DNA of 64,000 nucleotides from NCBI RefSeq assembly GCF_000429505.1, contig NZ_AUBZ01000008.1, forward strand, positions 62,001 to 126,000, given 5' to 3'. The notes beneath the pieces were generated by a model. The model was given only the letters and a program-made list of their open reading frames with translations, searched no databases and was not told where the DNA came from. Shown piece by piece: positions 7,877 through 16,327 of the stretch. Position numbers and translations under genes: made by a program. The DNA is from Aliagarivorans taiwanensis DSM 22990. Lineage in GTDB: Bacteria; Pseudomonadota; Gammaproteobacteria; Enterobacterales; Celerinatantimonadaceae. Position 1 is the first letter of the stretch; each line of letters starts with the position of its first letter.

Positions 7877-9886
7877 TTAGCTGGTCGCCTTGCTGCGCGC
7901 CCCGGCGCTACGAGAGCCCGTTGAACGCCGCTTCCCGCCACTACGGCTAGTACCTTTAGCGGAGCCTTTTCGCGAACCTTTGCTCCAGCGCGGCTTGCTC
8001 GGCGCTGTTAGGCCGCTAAACGCCGCCGCAGACACTGGCTGCTGCAGCAAGCTTTGCAACTGCTGCTTGAGGTCTGTCATAAACGCGCCACTTTGATGCT
8101 GGGCGCTCGCTATCGCCTCCAGCTGCTGCTCCCACAAGGCGGTCATATCCGGCAGGCTACAGGCCTCGGGCAATGCACCAATCAAGGCCTTCCCGGCCTC
8201 GGAGGCATGGATCTGCTTACCCTGGCGCTGCAAAAAGCCACGCTTAAATAACAGCTCGATAATGCCGGCGCGGGTCGCCTCGGTGCCCAAACCATCGGTG
8301 TCTTTGAGTACCTTTTTCAGCTCTTTAGATTGCACAAAACGGGCGATCCCGGTCATCGCCGCAAGTAAGGTCGCATCGCTAAACGGCTTAGGCGGCTGGG
8401 TCAGTTTATCTTCAACCACGCCTTGCTCGCACAACAGCTGCTGACCTTGGCTAAGCGCGGGCAGGCGGCTTTGCTGCTCACCGCTTTGTTGTTCAGAGCT
8501 TTGCTGCTTGTCGGTTGCGCCTTCACGCTGGAACAACACCTTCCAGCCTAAGGCTAAATCTTGTCGTGCCTTGGCTAAAAACAACCCCTCTTCGATGCGG
8601 ATCTCCGCGCGCACCTCACGGTAGCGATAGTGGGGATAAAACTGAGCCAAGTACTGGCGGGCGATCAGCCCGTAGATCTTCTGCTCGGCATCACTCAACT
8701 TGGCCGAGGCCAGCTGCTTTTCGGTGGGGATAATCGCATGGTGGGCGTCCACCTTAGCATCGTTCCAGGCCTTGGATTTTAGGCTGGTATCGGCCTTAGC
8801 GGCGAACTCACCGAGCGCAGGATGGTTGTTGGCCAGCGCCGCCACGACCTTGGGCGCCGCGGCATGTTGCTGGCGAGGAAGATGGCGGCTATCCGAGCGC
8901 GGATAGGTGATCAGGGTATGGCGCTCATACAGGCTTTGCGCTACCTCTAAAACCTGTTTGGCGCTCATGCCAAAGCGCTTGGCGGCATCGATCTGCAGGC
9001 TGGAGAGGTTATAAGGCAGCGGCGGTGCCTGCTGCTTGTCTTTGGCCTCTAGTTTATCCACCAGCGCGTTTTGCTGGGTGATCTTGCGCGCCACATGCTC
9101 GGCCAGTTTGCGCAGCAGTACCCGCCCGTCTTCATCTTGGTAGGGCAGGCAGGCCTCGGAGGGCTGCCACATTGCCGAGAAGCGCTCGCCATGTTCGGTA
9201 AGCAGCTCGGCACGCACTTGATAGTAGGGCTTGGCAACGAAGTTGGCGATCTCCAGATCGCGCCTTACCACAAGGCCAAGCAGCGGGGTTTGCACCCTTC
9301 CGACCGACAGCACGCCCGGGTAGCCCTGCTGACGACCACGCACGCTGTAGGCTCGGGTCAGGTTAATGCCATACAGCCAATCGGCATGGCTGCGGGTACG
9401 GGCCGAGTCCGACAAGGCGGTGAACTCGCCATTGCCGCGTAGCTTGTCCAGCGCCTTGCGCACCGCAGGCGGGTTAAGGTCGCTAATCAGCAGCCGCTGA
9501 ATGCTGGCCATCTTGGCCTTGGGCAGGCGACAGTGTTCAATCACCAAATCCACCAACAGCTGCCCTTCGCGGTCGGGGTCGCCGGCGTGCACCAGCTGAG
9601 AGGCTTGCTTGGCGAGCTTTTTGATCACCGTAAGCTGCTTGGAGGTTTGCCGCTTGGGGCGCCACTGCCACTGCTCGGGCACGATTGGCAGGGTATCCAA
9701 GCGCCACTGTTTGAAGCGCTCGTCATACTGCTCGGGCTCGGCCAGCTCCAGCAGATGGCCGATACACCAAGTCACGCAATCGCCGTTCGCCAGCTCGATA
9801 TAGCCTTCGTGTTTTTTTTGTGGCTTGGGCAGCACTGCCGCGATGGCGCGCCCCAGGCTAGGCTTTTCTGCAATGTATAAACGCAT
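7877..9886 (-). CDS. topB: DNA topoisomerase III
   Basis: TopB is a type IA topoisomerase that decatenates DNA and resolves recombination intermediates. The protein (about 669 residues) opens with the Toprim start MRLYIAEKPSLGRAIAAVLP and the acidic DPDREGQLL motif. The catalytic tyrosine lies in LITYPRSDSRHLP at about residue 330. The C-terminus is a basic, Ser/Gly/Arg/Lys-rich tail with no folded domain, probably a DNA contact. I chose the ATG at 9886; a GTG three codons upstream is possible. It converges on the ftrA gene, with 4 nt between the stops. Confidence 0.95.
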   Translation of the reverse strand: MRLYIAEKPSLGRAIAAVLPKPQKKHEGYIELANGDCVTWCIGHLLELAEPEQYDERFKQWRLDTLPIVPEQWQWRPKRQTSKQLTVIKKLAKQASQLVHAGDPDREGQLLVDLVIEHCRLPKAKMASIQRLLISDLNPPAVRKALDKLRGNGEFTALSDSARTRSHADWLYGINLTRAYSVRGRQQGYPGVLSVGRVQTPLLGLVVRRDLEIANFVAKPYYQVRAELLTEHGERFSAMWQPSEACLPYQDEDGRVLLRKLAEHVARKITQQNALVDKLEAKDKQQAPPLPYNLSSLQIDAAKRFGMSAKQVLEVAQSLYERHTLITYPRSDSRHLPRQQHAAAPKVVAALANNHPALGEFAAKADTSLKSKAWNDAKVDAHHAIIPTEKQLASAKLSDAEQKIYGLIARQYLAQFYPHYRYREVRAEIRIEEGLFLAKARQDLALGWKVLFQREGATDKQQSSEQQSGEQQSRLPALSQGQQLLCEQGVVEDKLTQPPKPFSDATLLAAMTGIARFVQSKELKKVLKDTDGLGTEATRAGIIELLFKRGFLQRQGKQIHASEAGKALIGALPEACSLPDMTALWEQQLEAIASAQHQSGAFMTDLKQQLQSLLQQPVSAAAFSGLTAPSKPRWSKGSRKGSAKGTSRSGGKRRSTGSRSAGARSKATS

Positions 9887-9984
9887 GGCAATCACTGTAT
9901 ATAAAAACAGTAATCATAATCAAGCGAATAAATGCTGGCAAGCGTCCACATTACGCAGGGAACCTGCAGGAAACTAAGCAGCTA

Positions 9985-10899
9985 CTACGCCAAGAGTAAC
10001 CAAGCCAAGGTCGCACTGGATATCGCCAACCATAGGATCACGCCAAACACTAAGGCCTTAGCACCCGAGGCCTTCACCTTCTCCAGTGAGATACTCGAGC
10101 CAATCAAGAACAGACATAGCACTAAGGCTTGCTTGGCCAGACTAAACACCCAATCGTAGGCAAGCTGGAACTGCGGCAGCGTGTCGCTCAGCAAGATGGC
10201 GGCGCAGTAAAACAAGATAAAGTAGGGAATGACAATTTTGCGGCTGCCACTTCGAAACAGCAGCGCACTGACCAAGGCCACTGGCACAATCCACAGCGCC
10301 CGCGACAGCTTTAAGGTGGTGGCGGTAATCAGTGCCTGCTCGCCATAGGCCGATGCCGCGCCCACCACCGAGGAGGTGTCGTGGATGGCAATCGCCGCCC
10401 AGGTACCAAAGGTGGTTTGGTCCAATTGCAGCGCATGGCCAATCACCGGGAACACAAACAAGGCAACAGAGTTGAGCATAAACACCGTGGCTAGCGCCAT
10501 GGCTATCTGCTGATCCTTGGCCTTAATCGCCGGTGCGACAGCTGCGATGGCACTGCCGCCGCAGATGGCGGTACCCGCCGAGATAAGATAAGAGGTGGTG
10601 ATCTCTAAATTGAGTAGCCGCGCCAGCCCCATACCTAGCGCCAGCGTAGCCACAATGCTGGTAACAATCAGGCCCAGTCCATCACTGGTCACCGCTAAGG
10701 CCTGCTGAACGTTGATGCCAAAGCCCAAACCGACAATCGAATAAGCCAGCAGTTTTTTGGTCCAGCGCGTCAGCTCGAGATTTGCTGGCACCAGCCCAAG
10801 CGTCGCCAAGCTAAAGCCCATCACCAATGCTGACGCAGAGGAGATAAACGGGAACAAACATAACAATGCTGCGGCAACAAATACGACTTTCTGCTTCAT
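9985..10899 (-). CDS. yeiH: YeiH/UPF0324-family putative anion exporter
   Basis: The protein (about 304 residues) is an inner-membrane protein with 9-10 hydrophobic segments and the family hallmarks [35 protein letters not shown] and [18 protein letters not shown]. The family (Cons_hypoth698) is annotated as a putative sulfate exporter, a role not firmly proven. A LysR gene lies divergently 173 nt away, the same arrangement as yeiE-yeiH in E. coli. The start could be the ATG at 10899 or the GTG just before it; neither has a strong ribosome binding site. Confidence 0.85.
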   Translation of the reverse strand: MKQKVVFVAAALLCLFPFISSASALVMGFSLATLGLVPANLELTRWTKKLLAYSIVGLGFGINVQQALAVTSDGLGLIVTSIVATLALGMGLARLLNLEITTSYLISAGTAICGGSAIAAVAPAIKAKDQQIAMALATVFMLNSVALFVFPVIGHALQLDQTTFGTWAAIAIHDTSSVVGAASAYGEQALITATTLKLSRALWIVPVALVSALLFRSGSRKIVIPYFILFYCAAILLSDTLPQFQLAYDWVFSLAKQALVLCLFLIGSSISLEKVKASGAKALVFGVILWLAISSATLAWLLLA

Positions 10900-10992
10900 C
10901 ACTATCTACCAACAAGGAGGCAACCCACCGGGCCTAACCAACGGGCGCATACGCGCCTTTCTTACAGCCGCCATAATACGCCCGCTCGATGT

Positions 10993-11006
10993 TTAAATAT
11001 ATTTAA
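10993..11006. promoter_or_regulatory. Palindrome in the yeiH-LysR divergent promoter region
   Basis: TTAAATATATTTAA is a perfect 14-bp palindrome in an AT-rich patch between the two divergent starts, about 67 nt before the LysR ATG and 94 nt from the yeiH start. Its position suits a LysR operator or promoter element. That role is inference. Confidence 0.4.
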
Positions 11007-11072
11007 TTGTTATTTACAGCTGTTTTGAGAAACTAAACAAATTAGAGATCGAGTTATTGAAGAGCAAAGGAA

Positions 11073-11975
11073 ATGACAGCGATAAATCCAGCCATCACCA
11101 TTAAGCAGCTGCGAGTGTTTAGCCAGATTGCCCAGCAGGGATCCTTGAGCCAAGCCGCCATTGAGCTGCATCTCTCTAAAGCGGCGGTCAGCCTGGCCCT
11201 TGGCGAGCTGGAAAAGCAGCTCGGCTATTCCTTGTTTGACCGGGTTAACAAACGACTCCAGCTCAATCAACAGGGCCGCCAGCTACTGCCTTTGAGTGAT
11301 GAACTATTGCAGCGTCATCAGCTGCTAGCCAGCCTGTCAAATCAGCCCAATGCACTGACCGGCCAACTGAAGATTGGCGCCAGTCAAACCATCGGCAACC
11401 ACCTGCTCCCCGCGATGCTGGCGGCCTTTAGCCCCGCTGACCAAGTATCTGGCTTGGTGGACAAGGATATCCGCATCTCCAACAACGACTTGTTATGCCA
11501 ACAGCTACTGGATTTTCAGATAGACGTGGGCCTGACCGAAGGTGAAGTGAGCGACCCTCAGCTAATCGCACAGCGCTTTGGCGGCGATGAGATGTGCGTT
11601 ATCGCCCCAAAAGACTGTCCGCTGGCCTCGGCAACAGCACTGGATATTAGCGAGCTTGAGCAACAGCAGTGGCTACTGCGCGAAACCGGCTCCGGTAGCC
11701 GCAACTACTTCCTCAAACACGTAGCCCCCGCGCTGAACAGTTGGCAAGAGGGCTATCAGTTCAACGCAACCACCGCGATCATCAACGGCGTCGCCGCCGG
11801 CCTCGGCCTTTCGTGCTTATCGTTGCATTCGCTCCGCGCCAGCCGCGTGGCCGATCAGGTGGTACACTTGCCGCTTAAACAAGCGCTATTTCGTGACTAT
11901 TACTTGGTGCTGCACAAAGACAAATATCGCGGTGCTCTGCTCACGCACTTTACCGAGTTTGTGCTTGCATCTTAA
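11073..11975 (+). CDS. LysR-family regulator (YeiE-like) divergent from yeiH
   Basis: The 300-residue protein has an N-terminal helix-turn-helix (about 8-67; LRVFSQIAQQGSLSQAAIEL then SKAAVSLALGELEKQLG) and a LysR effector domain (about 95-298) with the family motif WLLRETGSGSR. This resembles the YeiE/CysB-like group. The ATG at 11073 follows AAAGGA with unusually short spacing. Divergent placement beside yeiH suggests it controls that exporter, as for yeiE-yeiH elsewhere. The inducer is not known from the sequence. Confidence 0.88.
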   Translation: MTAINPAITIKQLRVFSQIAQQGSLSQAAIELHLSKAAVSLALGELEKQLGYSLFDRVNKRLQLNQQGRQLLPLSDELLQRHQLLASLSNQPNALTGQLKIGASQTIGNHLLPAMLAAFSPADQVSGLVDKDIRISNNDLLCQQLLDFQIDVGLTEGEVSDPQLIAQRFGGDEMCVIAPKDCPLASATALDISELEQQQWLLRETGSGSRNYFLKHVAPALNSWQEGYQFNATTAIINGVAAGLGLSCLSLHSLRASRVADQVVHLPLKQALFRDYYLVLHKDKYRGALLTHFTEFVLAS

Positions 11976-12168
11976 GCGCGCCGACAGCCTCAAGCACCGT
12001 CAGCTTTCTTTACAATTTCCTCTATTTTTCAAGTGCTTTGCTAGCACCGCACAAACATAAAACCTTTATAAACAAATAATTATTTCCTGTGGTTTAGATA
12101 TTGCAGTGGCTCGGGCTGTCGACGGATTGACTAACTTGTAAATAGAGGGAGCTATGAAACAACGCTAA

Positions 12169-12927
12169 TTGATTCAATCACTTAGTGCTGCAGCCTTGTT
12201 GTTTACTGCACAACAAGCCTCTGCAGTGGTGCTAACTTTCACCGACCAAGCCGCTTGGGAAGCCAGCGTTGCCGGCTACACCATTATCGATGAAACCTTC
12301 AGCGGCCCCGAGAATCTCTGGGATCCGCTATCGGGTAGCAGCAATGTTCAGGCAGGCGTTATCGATGTTGAGCTCAGCGGCGGGCATCAACTCGATGATG
12401 AACCCACCCCTGTGGGTGTGCTTGGCAACGGTTTGTTCTCCGGTGAAGTGGACGCCAGCTTCCCCATCTTTGGCAATGAAGATGACGAGGATCCTGAGGA
12501 GCATGATGGCGTCAATCTAAGCTTTGGTTACAGCAACTTTGGTTTCGGCATCTATAACCTAGCTGATACTTTTCTGGATGCTGACGATGACCAAGCGCCC
12601 AGCCTGCTAGACGTGTCCGAAATCGGCATCGCGGTGAATGGCGAGGAGTTCATTTTAAGCGACCTACTGGGACTATCACCGGATTCAGAAGGCAATATCG
12701 ATGTGCTGAATGTGCCCTTTATTGGCTTTAGCTTCGGTGGAATGGAAGTGTCTTCCTTTAGCTTTATCCACGGCGATCAGATCCGTGATGTACAAGGCGC
12801 TTATGAAGAGTTCACCATCGACGGCATCCTGTTCGCCACCGACTCTCGTTCGGCTTCGGCGCCTGAACCCACCACCTTGCTATTGTTTGCACTGGGCTTG
12901 CTAGGCTTGAGACGCCGCTTGGGCTAA
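12169..12927 (+). CDS. PEP-CTERM surface protein with a stop codon inside its natural start
   Basis: The protein ends with a PEP-CTERM sorting signal: PEP motif (ASAPEPTTLL), hydrophobic helix, then RRRLG. Exosortase would process this tail; no exosortase gene is in the window. The body (about 30-230) is acidic and beta-rich with no family I recognise. The start is odd. A good ribosome binding site (GAGGGA) precedes an ATG at 12154 encoding MKQR, then TAA at 12166-12168, and the same frame continues as TTG with LIQSLSAAALLFTAQQASA, a signal-peptide core. Either the gene was recently broken at codon 5, or translation restarts weakly at TTG 12169, losing the positive n-region. The rest is intact for 252 codons. 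Confidence 0.7.
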   Translation: MIQSLSAAALLFTAQQASAVVLTFTDQAAWEASVAGYTIIDETFSGPENLWDPLSGSSNVQAGVIDVELSGGHQLDDEPTPVGVLGNGLFSGEVDASFPIFGNEDDEDPEEHDGVNLSFGYSNFGFGIYNLADTFLDADDDQAPSLLDVSEIGIAVNGEEFILSDLLGLSPDSEGNIDVLNVPFIGFSFGGMEVSSFSFIHGDQIRDVQGAYEEFTIDGILFATDSRSASAPEPTTLLLFALGLLGLRRRLG

Positions 12928-12972
12928 GGCCTTTCTGCGTGAACGCTTCGCTCCGAGCGAGGCGTTTGCGAG

Positions 12973-13446
12973 CTACAAGCACTTCTCGTAACACTGCTCC
13001 AGCAGCGGTTTGCCCCAAAGCTCGCACGGGTACTCTTTGACAAGCTCAAAACCGTAGCGCAGATACAGCGACTTGGATACCGCTAAGCCTGCCACCGTCC
13101 ACAAGATGACCTTTGCATAGCCATGTTCTGCACAAAAGGTGATCGCCTCATCCATCAGCCGTTTACCGAGCCCCTTGCCTCGAGCGATGGGATCGAGAAA
13201 GAACCAACGCAGCTGGGCCTCAGCCATCGAGTTCTCGCAGATGCAAATACACCCAAGCAGCACTCCTTGTTGTTTTACCAGCCAAATCCGCTCTCGCTCG
13301 CTGCTGCGCTTGGCGAATTGCGCTAGGGGTTCTGCCACATAAGGCTCAAAGCTGGCATCAAAACCATACTCTTTGGCATACAACAGGCCATGCTGGGTAA
13401 CGATACTTCCCAGATCGCCGGGTTCCAGGGTGTTGCTGATAATCAT
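12973..13446 (-). CDS. GNAT-family N-acetyltransferase
   Basis: This protein of about 157 residues has a GNAT fold. The acetyl-CoA binding region is LDPIARGKGLGKRLMDEAI at about residues 90-108, followed by the C-terminal LYLRYGFELV motif. It resembles the acetyltransferase half of MarR-GNAT fusion proteins, but the MarR half is absent. The start at 13446 (MIISNTLEPGD) has AAGGAG upstream; the longer open frame would overlap the methyltransferase gene and looks non-coding there. It lies 31 nt after the methyltransferase gene on the same strand. The substrate is unknown. Confidence 0.85.
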   Translation of the reverse strand: MIISNTLEPGDLGSIVTQHGLLYAKEYGFDASFEPYVAEPLAQFAKRSSERERIWLVKQQGVLLGCICICENSMAEAQLRWFFLDPIARGKGLGKRLMDEAITFCAEHGYAKVILWTVAGLAVSKSLYLRYGFELVKEYPCELWGKPLLEQCYEKCL

Positions 13447-13477
13447 CACCGCTCCTTGGCATTCATCACGCCGCGAG

Positions 13478-14083
13478 TTAGTTCTTGGTTGCCACCAAAA
13501 AGAACAAGGGGTAGTCACGTAGCTCACGATCAGCACCCTCTTTGGTAATCGAAAAATACTGGCTCTCACCTTCCACCGTAAAGTGATGCTGGGTGAGCAT
13601 CTTTGACAACTGTTCGATATCAAAGCCATTGTGACCATCAAAGCCGGGCTCATGGTGATGAAACGAGCCATCTTCCTTGTAGAGATCGGCAATCATCAAG
13701 GTTCCACCAGCCTCGAGGCAAACGGATGCTTGGCTAAAGAACCCCTGCAGATCCTTGACATGATGCAACGCCATTAGCGATACCAGTGCTGACGCAGGCT
13801 CTGAAGGAAGAGCCGTTGATGTATCAATATTACTCCACGAGTTTGCCAGTGCTTTTTGCTCAGCCTGTTTGAGCATGGCCAGAGAGGTATCGACGACGGT
13901 GACGCGTTCAAACTCATCCGCTAATAGGCAGCTCAACAGGCCGGTGCCGCCGCCAAAATCAACCAGGTGGCGGTAAGATCTAATCGGTGTCTTCCTCAAC
14001 TTTTCCGCAGTCGCCGACGCTCTCTCGATGCGCATGGGGTTTTGCTCCCACGTGCTGGCTAACTGATCAAAATACTCACTCAT
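13478..14083 (-). CDS. Class I SAM-dependent methyltransferase
   Basis: The protein (about 201 residues) has the Rossmann SAM-binding motif I HLVDFGGGTGLLSCLLAD, the acidic strand-2 end VTVVDTSLAML, and motif LMALHHVKDLQGFF typical of UbiE-like small-molecule methyltransferases. The target is unknown. I prefer the ATG at 14083 (MSEYFDQLAS), which has AGGAG upstream. A GTG at 14110 would give a 9-residue extension overlapping the lipase gene end. It lies in a minus-strand run with the lipase upstream and the GNAT gene downstream, possibly one transcript. Confidence 0.85.
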   Translation of the reverse strand: MSEYFDQLASTWEQNPMRIERASATAEKLRKTPIRSYRHLVDFGGGTGLLSCLLADEFERVTVVDTSLAMLKQAEQKALANSWSNIDTSTALPSEPASALVSLMALHHVKDLQGFFSQASVCLEAGGTLMIADLYKEDGSFHHHEPGFDGHNGFDIEQLSKMLTQHHFTVEGESQYFSITKEGADRELRDYPLFFLVATKN

Positions 14084-14106
14084 TGCGACTACACACTCCT
14101 GAAAAC

Positions 14107-14817
14107 TCACGACTTAGCCGAAGGTGGCTGTTGTTGCTCAAAATTGCCGTTTCTCAGGTAGTGCACCACCTGCTTGATCACAGCTTCGTTCTTCATCAGA
14201 AAAGGGTGGCTAACCGGCATCTCGATATGATCATTCATCCCCTCAAGCTTGGTGCGCTCGATGGATACCTTGCCATCATCGGTGCTTGGGATCAGCTGTG
14301 ACAAGATCAGATTGATGCTCTTAGTGCCGGCGATAATGCCCAGATCAAACTCGGCTTTACCCAAGCGATTCGGCACGCTCAGCTCTCCGGTGCCGAGCTG
14401 CAATCCAGCCTCACCATTGAGAAAACGAAAGCCGGGCACGTCGGCGAGCTTGTCGACCACCTCGCTACCTTGATTGGGAGGCCCCAACATCACCACACGC
14501 CCCAAGTTGTTGATGGGCTGTTGACTTAGATATTGCCGCAGCAGAATACCGCCAAGGGAATGCGTGACGAAGTGGATCGTCATACCATCCGGGCACTGCG
14601 CCAAGGCGGGTTCAATGGCCATATCGGCCAGCTGCTCGATGGGGTAATCCCGCGACGGATAACCCAAGTTTACCGGCGTAAAGCCTTCTTCCTGCAAGGT
14701 TGCTTCCAACACCTTCATCGAACTTGGCGTACGGGCAAGGCCGTGCAATAGCACAACACATGAGGCGTGGGCACTCACAGAGAAAAACAGCAGAAAAACT
14801 ATCGACATCAACTTCAT
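14107..14817 (-). CDS. Secreted alpha/beta-hydrolase (lipase-like)
   Basis: The 236-residue protein starts with a signal peptide (MKLMSIVFLLFFSVSAHAS), placing it in the periplasm or outside. The oxyanion strand CVVLLHGLARTPSSM, the nucleophile elbow HFVTHSLGGILL (Ser in THSLGG) and the MLGPPNQGSEVVD motif match the lipase/PGAP1-like alpha/beta-hydrolase group. A late His is likely in the NDHIEMPVSHPF segment. It is the first gene of the minus-strand run with the methyltransferase and GNAT genes. The substrate is probably an ester or lipid but cannot be fixed. Confidence 0.85.
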   Translation of the reverse strand: MKLMSIVFLLFFSVSAHASCVVLLHGLARTPSSMKVLEATLQEEGFTPVNLGYPSRDYPIEQLADMAIEPALAQCPDGMTIHFVTHSLGGILLRQYLSQQPINNLGRVVMLGPPNQGSEVVDKLADVPGFRFLNGEAGLQLGTGELSVPNRLGKAEFDLGIIAGTKSINLILSQLIPSTDDGKVSIERTKLEGMNDHIEMPVSHPFLMKNEAVIKQVVHYLRNGNFEQQQPPSAKS

Positions 14818-15117
14818 ACTACGGGCCTACAACAACGCGGTTTCACGGCGGCTAAACACGGCAAACAGCGGAGCAGCCAATACCGAGGATTGACCAAAAG
14901 GTTATCATCCGCGCCAACGCTTATCCATCAGCCTTGCTGTTGCGGAGGAACTATCACGGTATGATGAGGCCTGCGTGGCAGACGCATCAGATCAAACATA
15001 GGTCATTGATAGTTTGAACAAACACACTTCTGTTGATAGTTTTGAAAGCACTATCTAAACACACATATGGTGTTGTTTGGCCAATGATGGATAGGCCTGT
15101 TCGCCAATTGACCAAGG
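14818..15117. other. Intergenic region between lipase and membrane-protein operon
   Basis: This 300-nt region between divergent genes has no convincing coding frame. It holds two near-direct repeats, TTGATAGTTTGAAC at about 15006-15019 and TTGATAGTTTTGAAAG at about 15033-15048, followed by AGCACTATCTAAACAC. These may be regulatory sites for the plus-strand pair. Nothing else was seen. Confidence 0.4.
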
Positions 15118-15588
15118 ATGTCAATCGCTTTGATGCACGCTAAAACCAAACTCTTTCTTCTTATCCAACTGGCCATTGCCGGGTTGGTCGCTGTAGATAT
15201 GTGGCAAGACCGCTTTATTCTTGCCGAGCCTTCTTTGCCCGGCCCCTTCGGGCTGGCCCTGTTCAGCGCAATCGTCATTCTTTATGCCTGGATCCCCGGG
15301 CTGGTCTGCTGGTCTGTCGCCAAAAAGCTCACTCCGGCAGATAGTGAGTGGGCCCCCTACTGGGTGATCACCTTCTTTAGCTGCTGGCTGTCAGTGATCG
15401 CATGGTTAGTCTCGATAATTCATGGGGTGAGTAAGCCAGATCGGGCATACACCATCTTGCCAGAGTTTATTCTGTGGTTCTCACTGATCCCCATCGTGGT
15501 GTGTTTTTGCTATCAGCGCGTCAACCGCTGGTATCGCCGCAGGCTTATTGCTGACTCACCTAGCACATCTAAAGAGTCCAGCCGATGA
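15118..15588 (+). CDS. Unknown four-helix membrane protein
   Basis: I do not recognise this 156-residue protein. It has four hydrophobic segments (about 12-30, 42-66, 82-102 and 113-133) and a short basic C-terminal tail (RVNRWYRRRLIADSPS). AAGG lies directly against the ATG at 15118, and an ATG at 15133 is an alternative; neither spacing is ideal. The stop overlaps the start of the next gene (ATGA at 15585-15588), so the two are probably translationally coupled and their products may work together in the inner membrane. Confidence 0.65.
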   Translation: MSIALMHAKTKLFLLIQLAIAGLVAVDMWQDRFILAEPSLPGPFGLALFSAIVILYAWIPGLVCWSVAKKLTPADSEWAPYWVITFFSCWLSVIAWLVSIIHGVSKPDRAYTILPEFILWFSLIPIVVCFCYQRVNRWYRRRLIADSPSTSKESSR

Positions 15589-16289
15589 GATGTTCCTCTT
15601 GCTTTAAAGAGTTCCCCAAGCAGCAGCTCCAGCGACTGGATGCAAGCCTCTACTGCAACACCTGTAAAGATAAGCTGTTGTCCAAACCCAGCAAAAACAT
15701 TATTCGGGATACGGTTGCTCGCGCACATACCATTAGCAAGGACACAGATACGCTGAGGATCACCTCTCAAACCAAGTCCGAGCTGGTTCTAAGAAAGTCC
15801 AAGGTTTCGCTGCTCTCAAAACTAATCTCAACACTATTGGTAACGCCTTTTGTTATGACAGTGGTTCTATTGATTACTTGGCATAACTGGCCAATTACCC
15901 AGCTTGATGGTCTGGTTGAGCAAATTAAAGAACAGCCTGAAAAGATGATTGCGATTGTCTTCGGCATAGTCAGTGTATTGGTAGCATTTCAGACGATTCA
16001 GGAAACCCGAAGGCTGTTGCTATTGCTAATCCATGGCGAAGGCGTGCGCTTCAACCGCTTTAATCAATCCATTGAACACAATGGCAAAGTGGCCGCCAAG
16101 TTCTCCGATATCGAGAGTGTGAAGATCCGCACCTTTAGCGGAGACGATAGCAAAGAATATCGCTTGTCTATGGCGCTAAGAGAAGGCGGAAACCTGCTGA
16201 TAGAAGAAGGGTGTGAAAGAGAGAGGATCAGGGCGTTGGCGGAGGCTGTGGCCGACACGTTAGGAGTAAAAATAGAGCTTATCGAGTAA
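15585..16289 (+). CDS. Unknown membrane protein with N-terminal zinc ribbon
   Basis: The 234-residue protein begins MRCSSCFKEFPK and has a second CxxC pair at about residues 24-27 (YCNTCKDKL), so the first 30 residues probably form a zinc ribbon. Two membrane segments follow at about 86-108 and 126-145. The C-terminal 80 residues (FNRFNQSIEHNGKVAAKFSD onward) look like a soluble PH-like or YdeI-like beta domain. It overlaps the previous membrane gene by 4 nt. I do not recognise the family; a membrane-associated sensor or scaffold is possible. Confidence 0.65.
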   Translation: MRCSSCFKEFPKQQLQRLDASLYCNTCKDKLLSKPSKNIIRDTVARAHTISKDTDTLRITSQTKSELVLRKSKVSLLSKLISTLLVTPFVMTVVLLITWHNWPITQLDGLVEQIKEQPEKMIAIVFGIVSVLVAFQTIQETRRLLLLLIHGEGVRFNRFNQSIEHNGKVAAKFSDIESVKIRTFSGDDSKEYRLSMALREGGNLLIEEGCERERIRALAEAVADTLGVKIELIE

Positions 16290-16327
16290 CTAGGGCGCTT
16301 ACTTCAGCGCCCCAACTACTAAGTCCG

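Noticed and set aside
13447-13692. N-terminal extension of the GNAT gene
   Set aside because: The extra 82 codons overlap the methyltransferase in another frame, look non-coding, and a strong ribosome binding site lies before the ATG at 13446.
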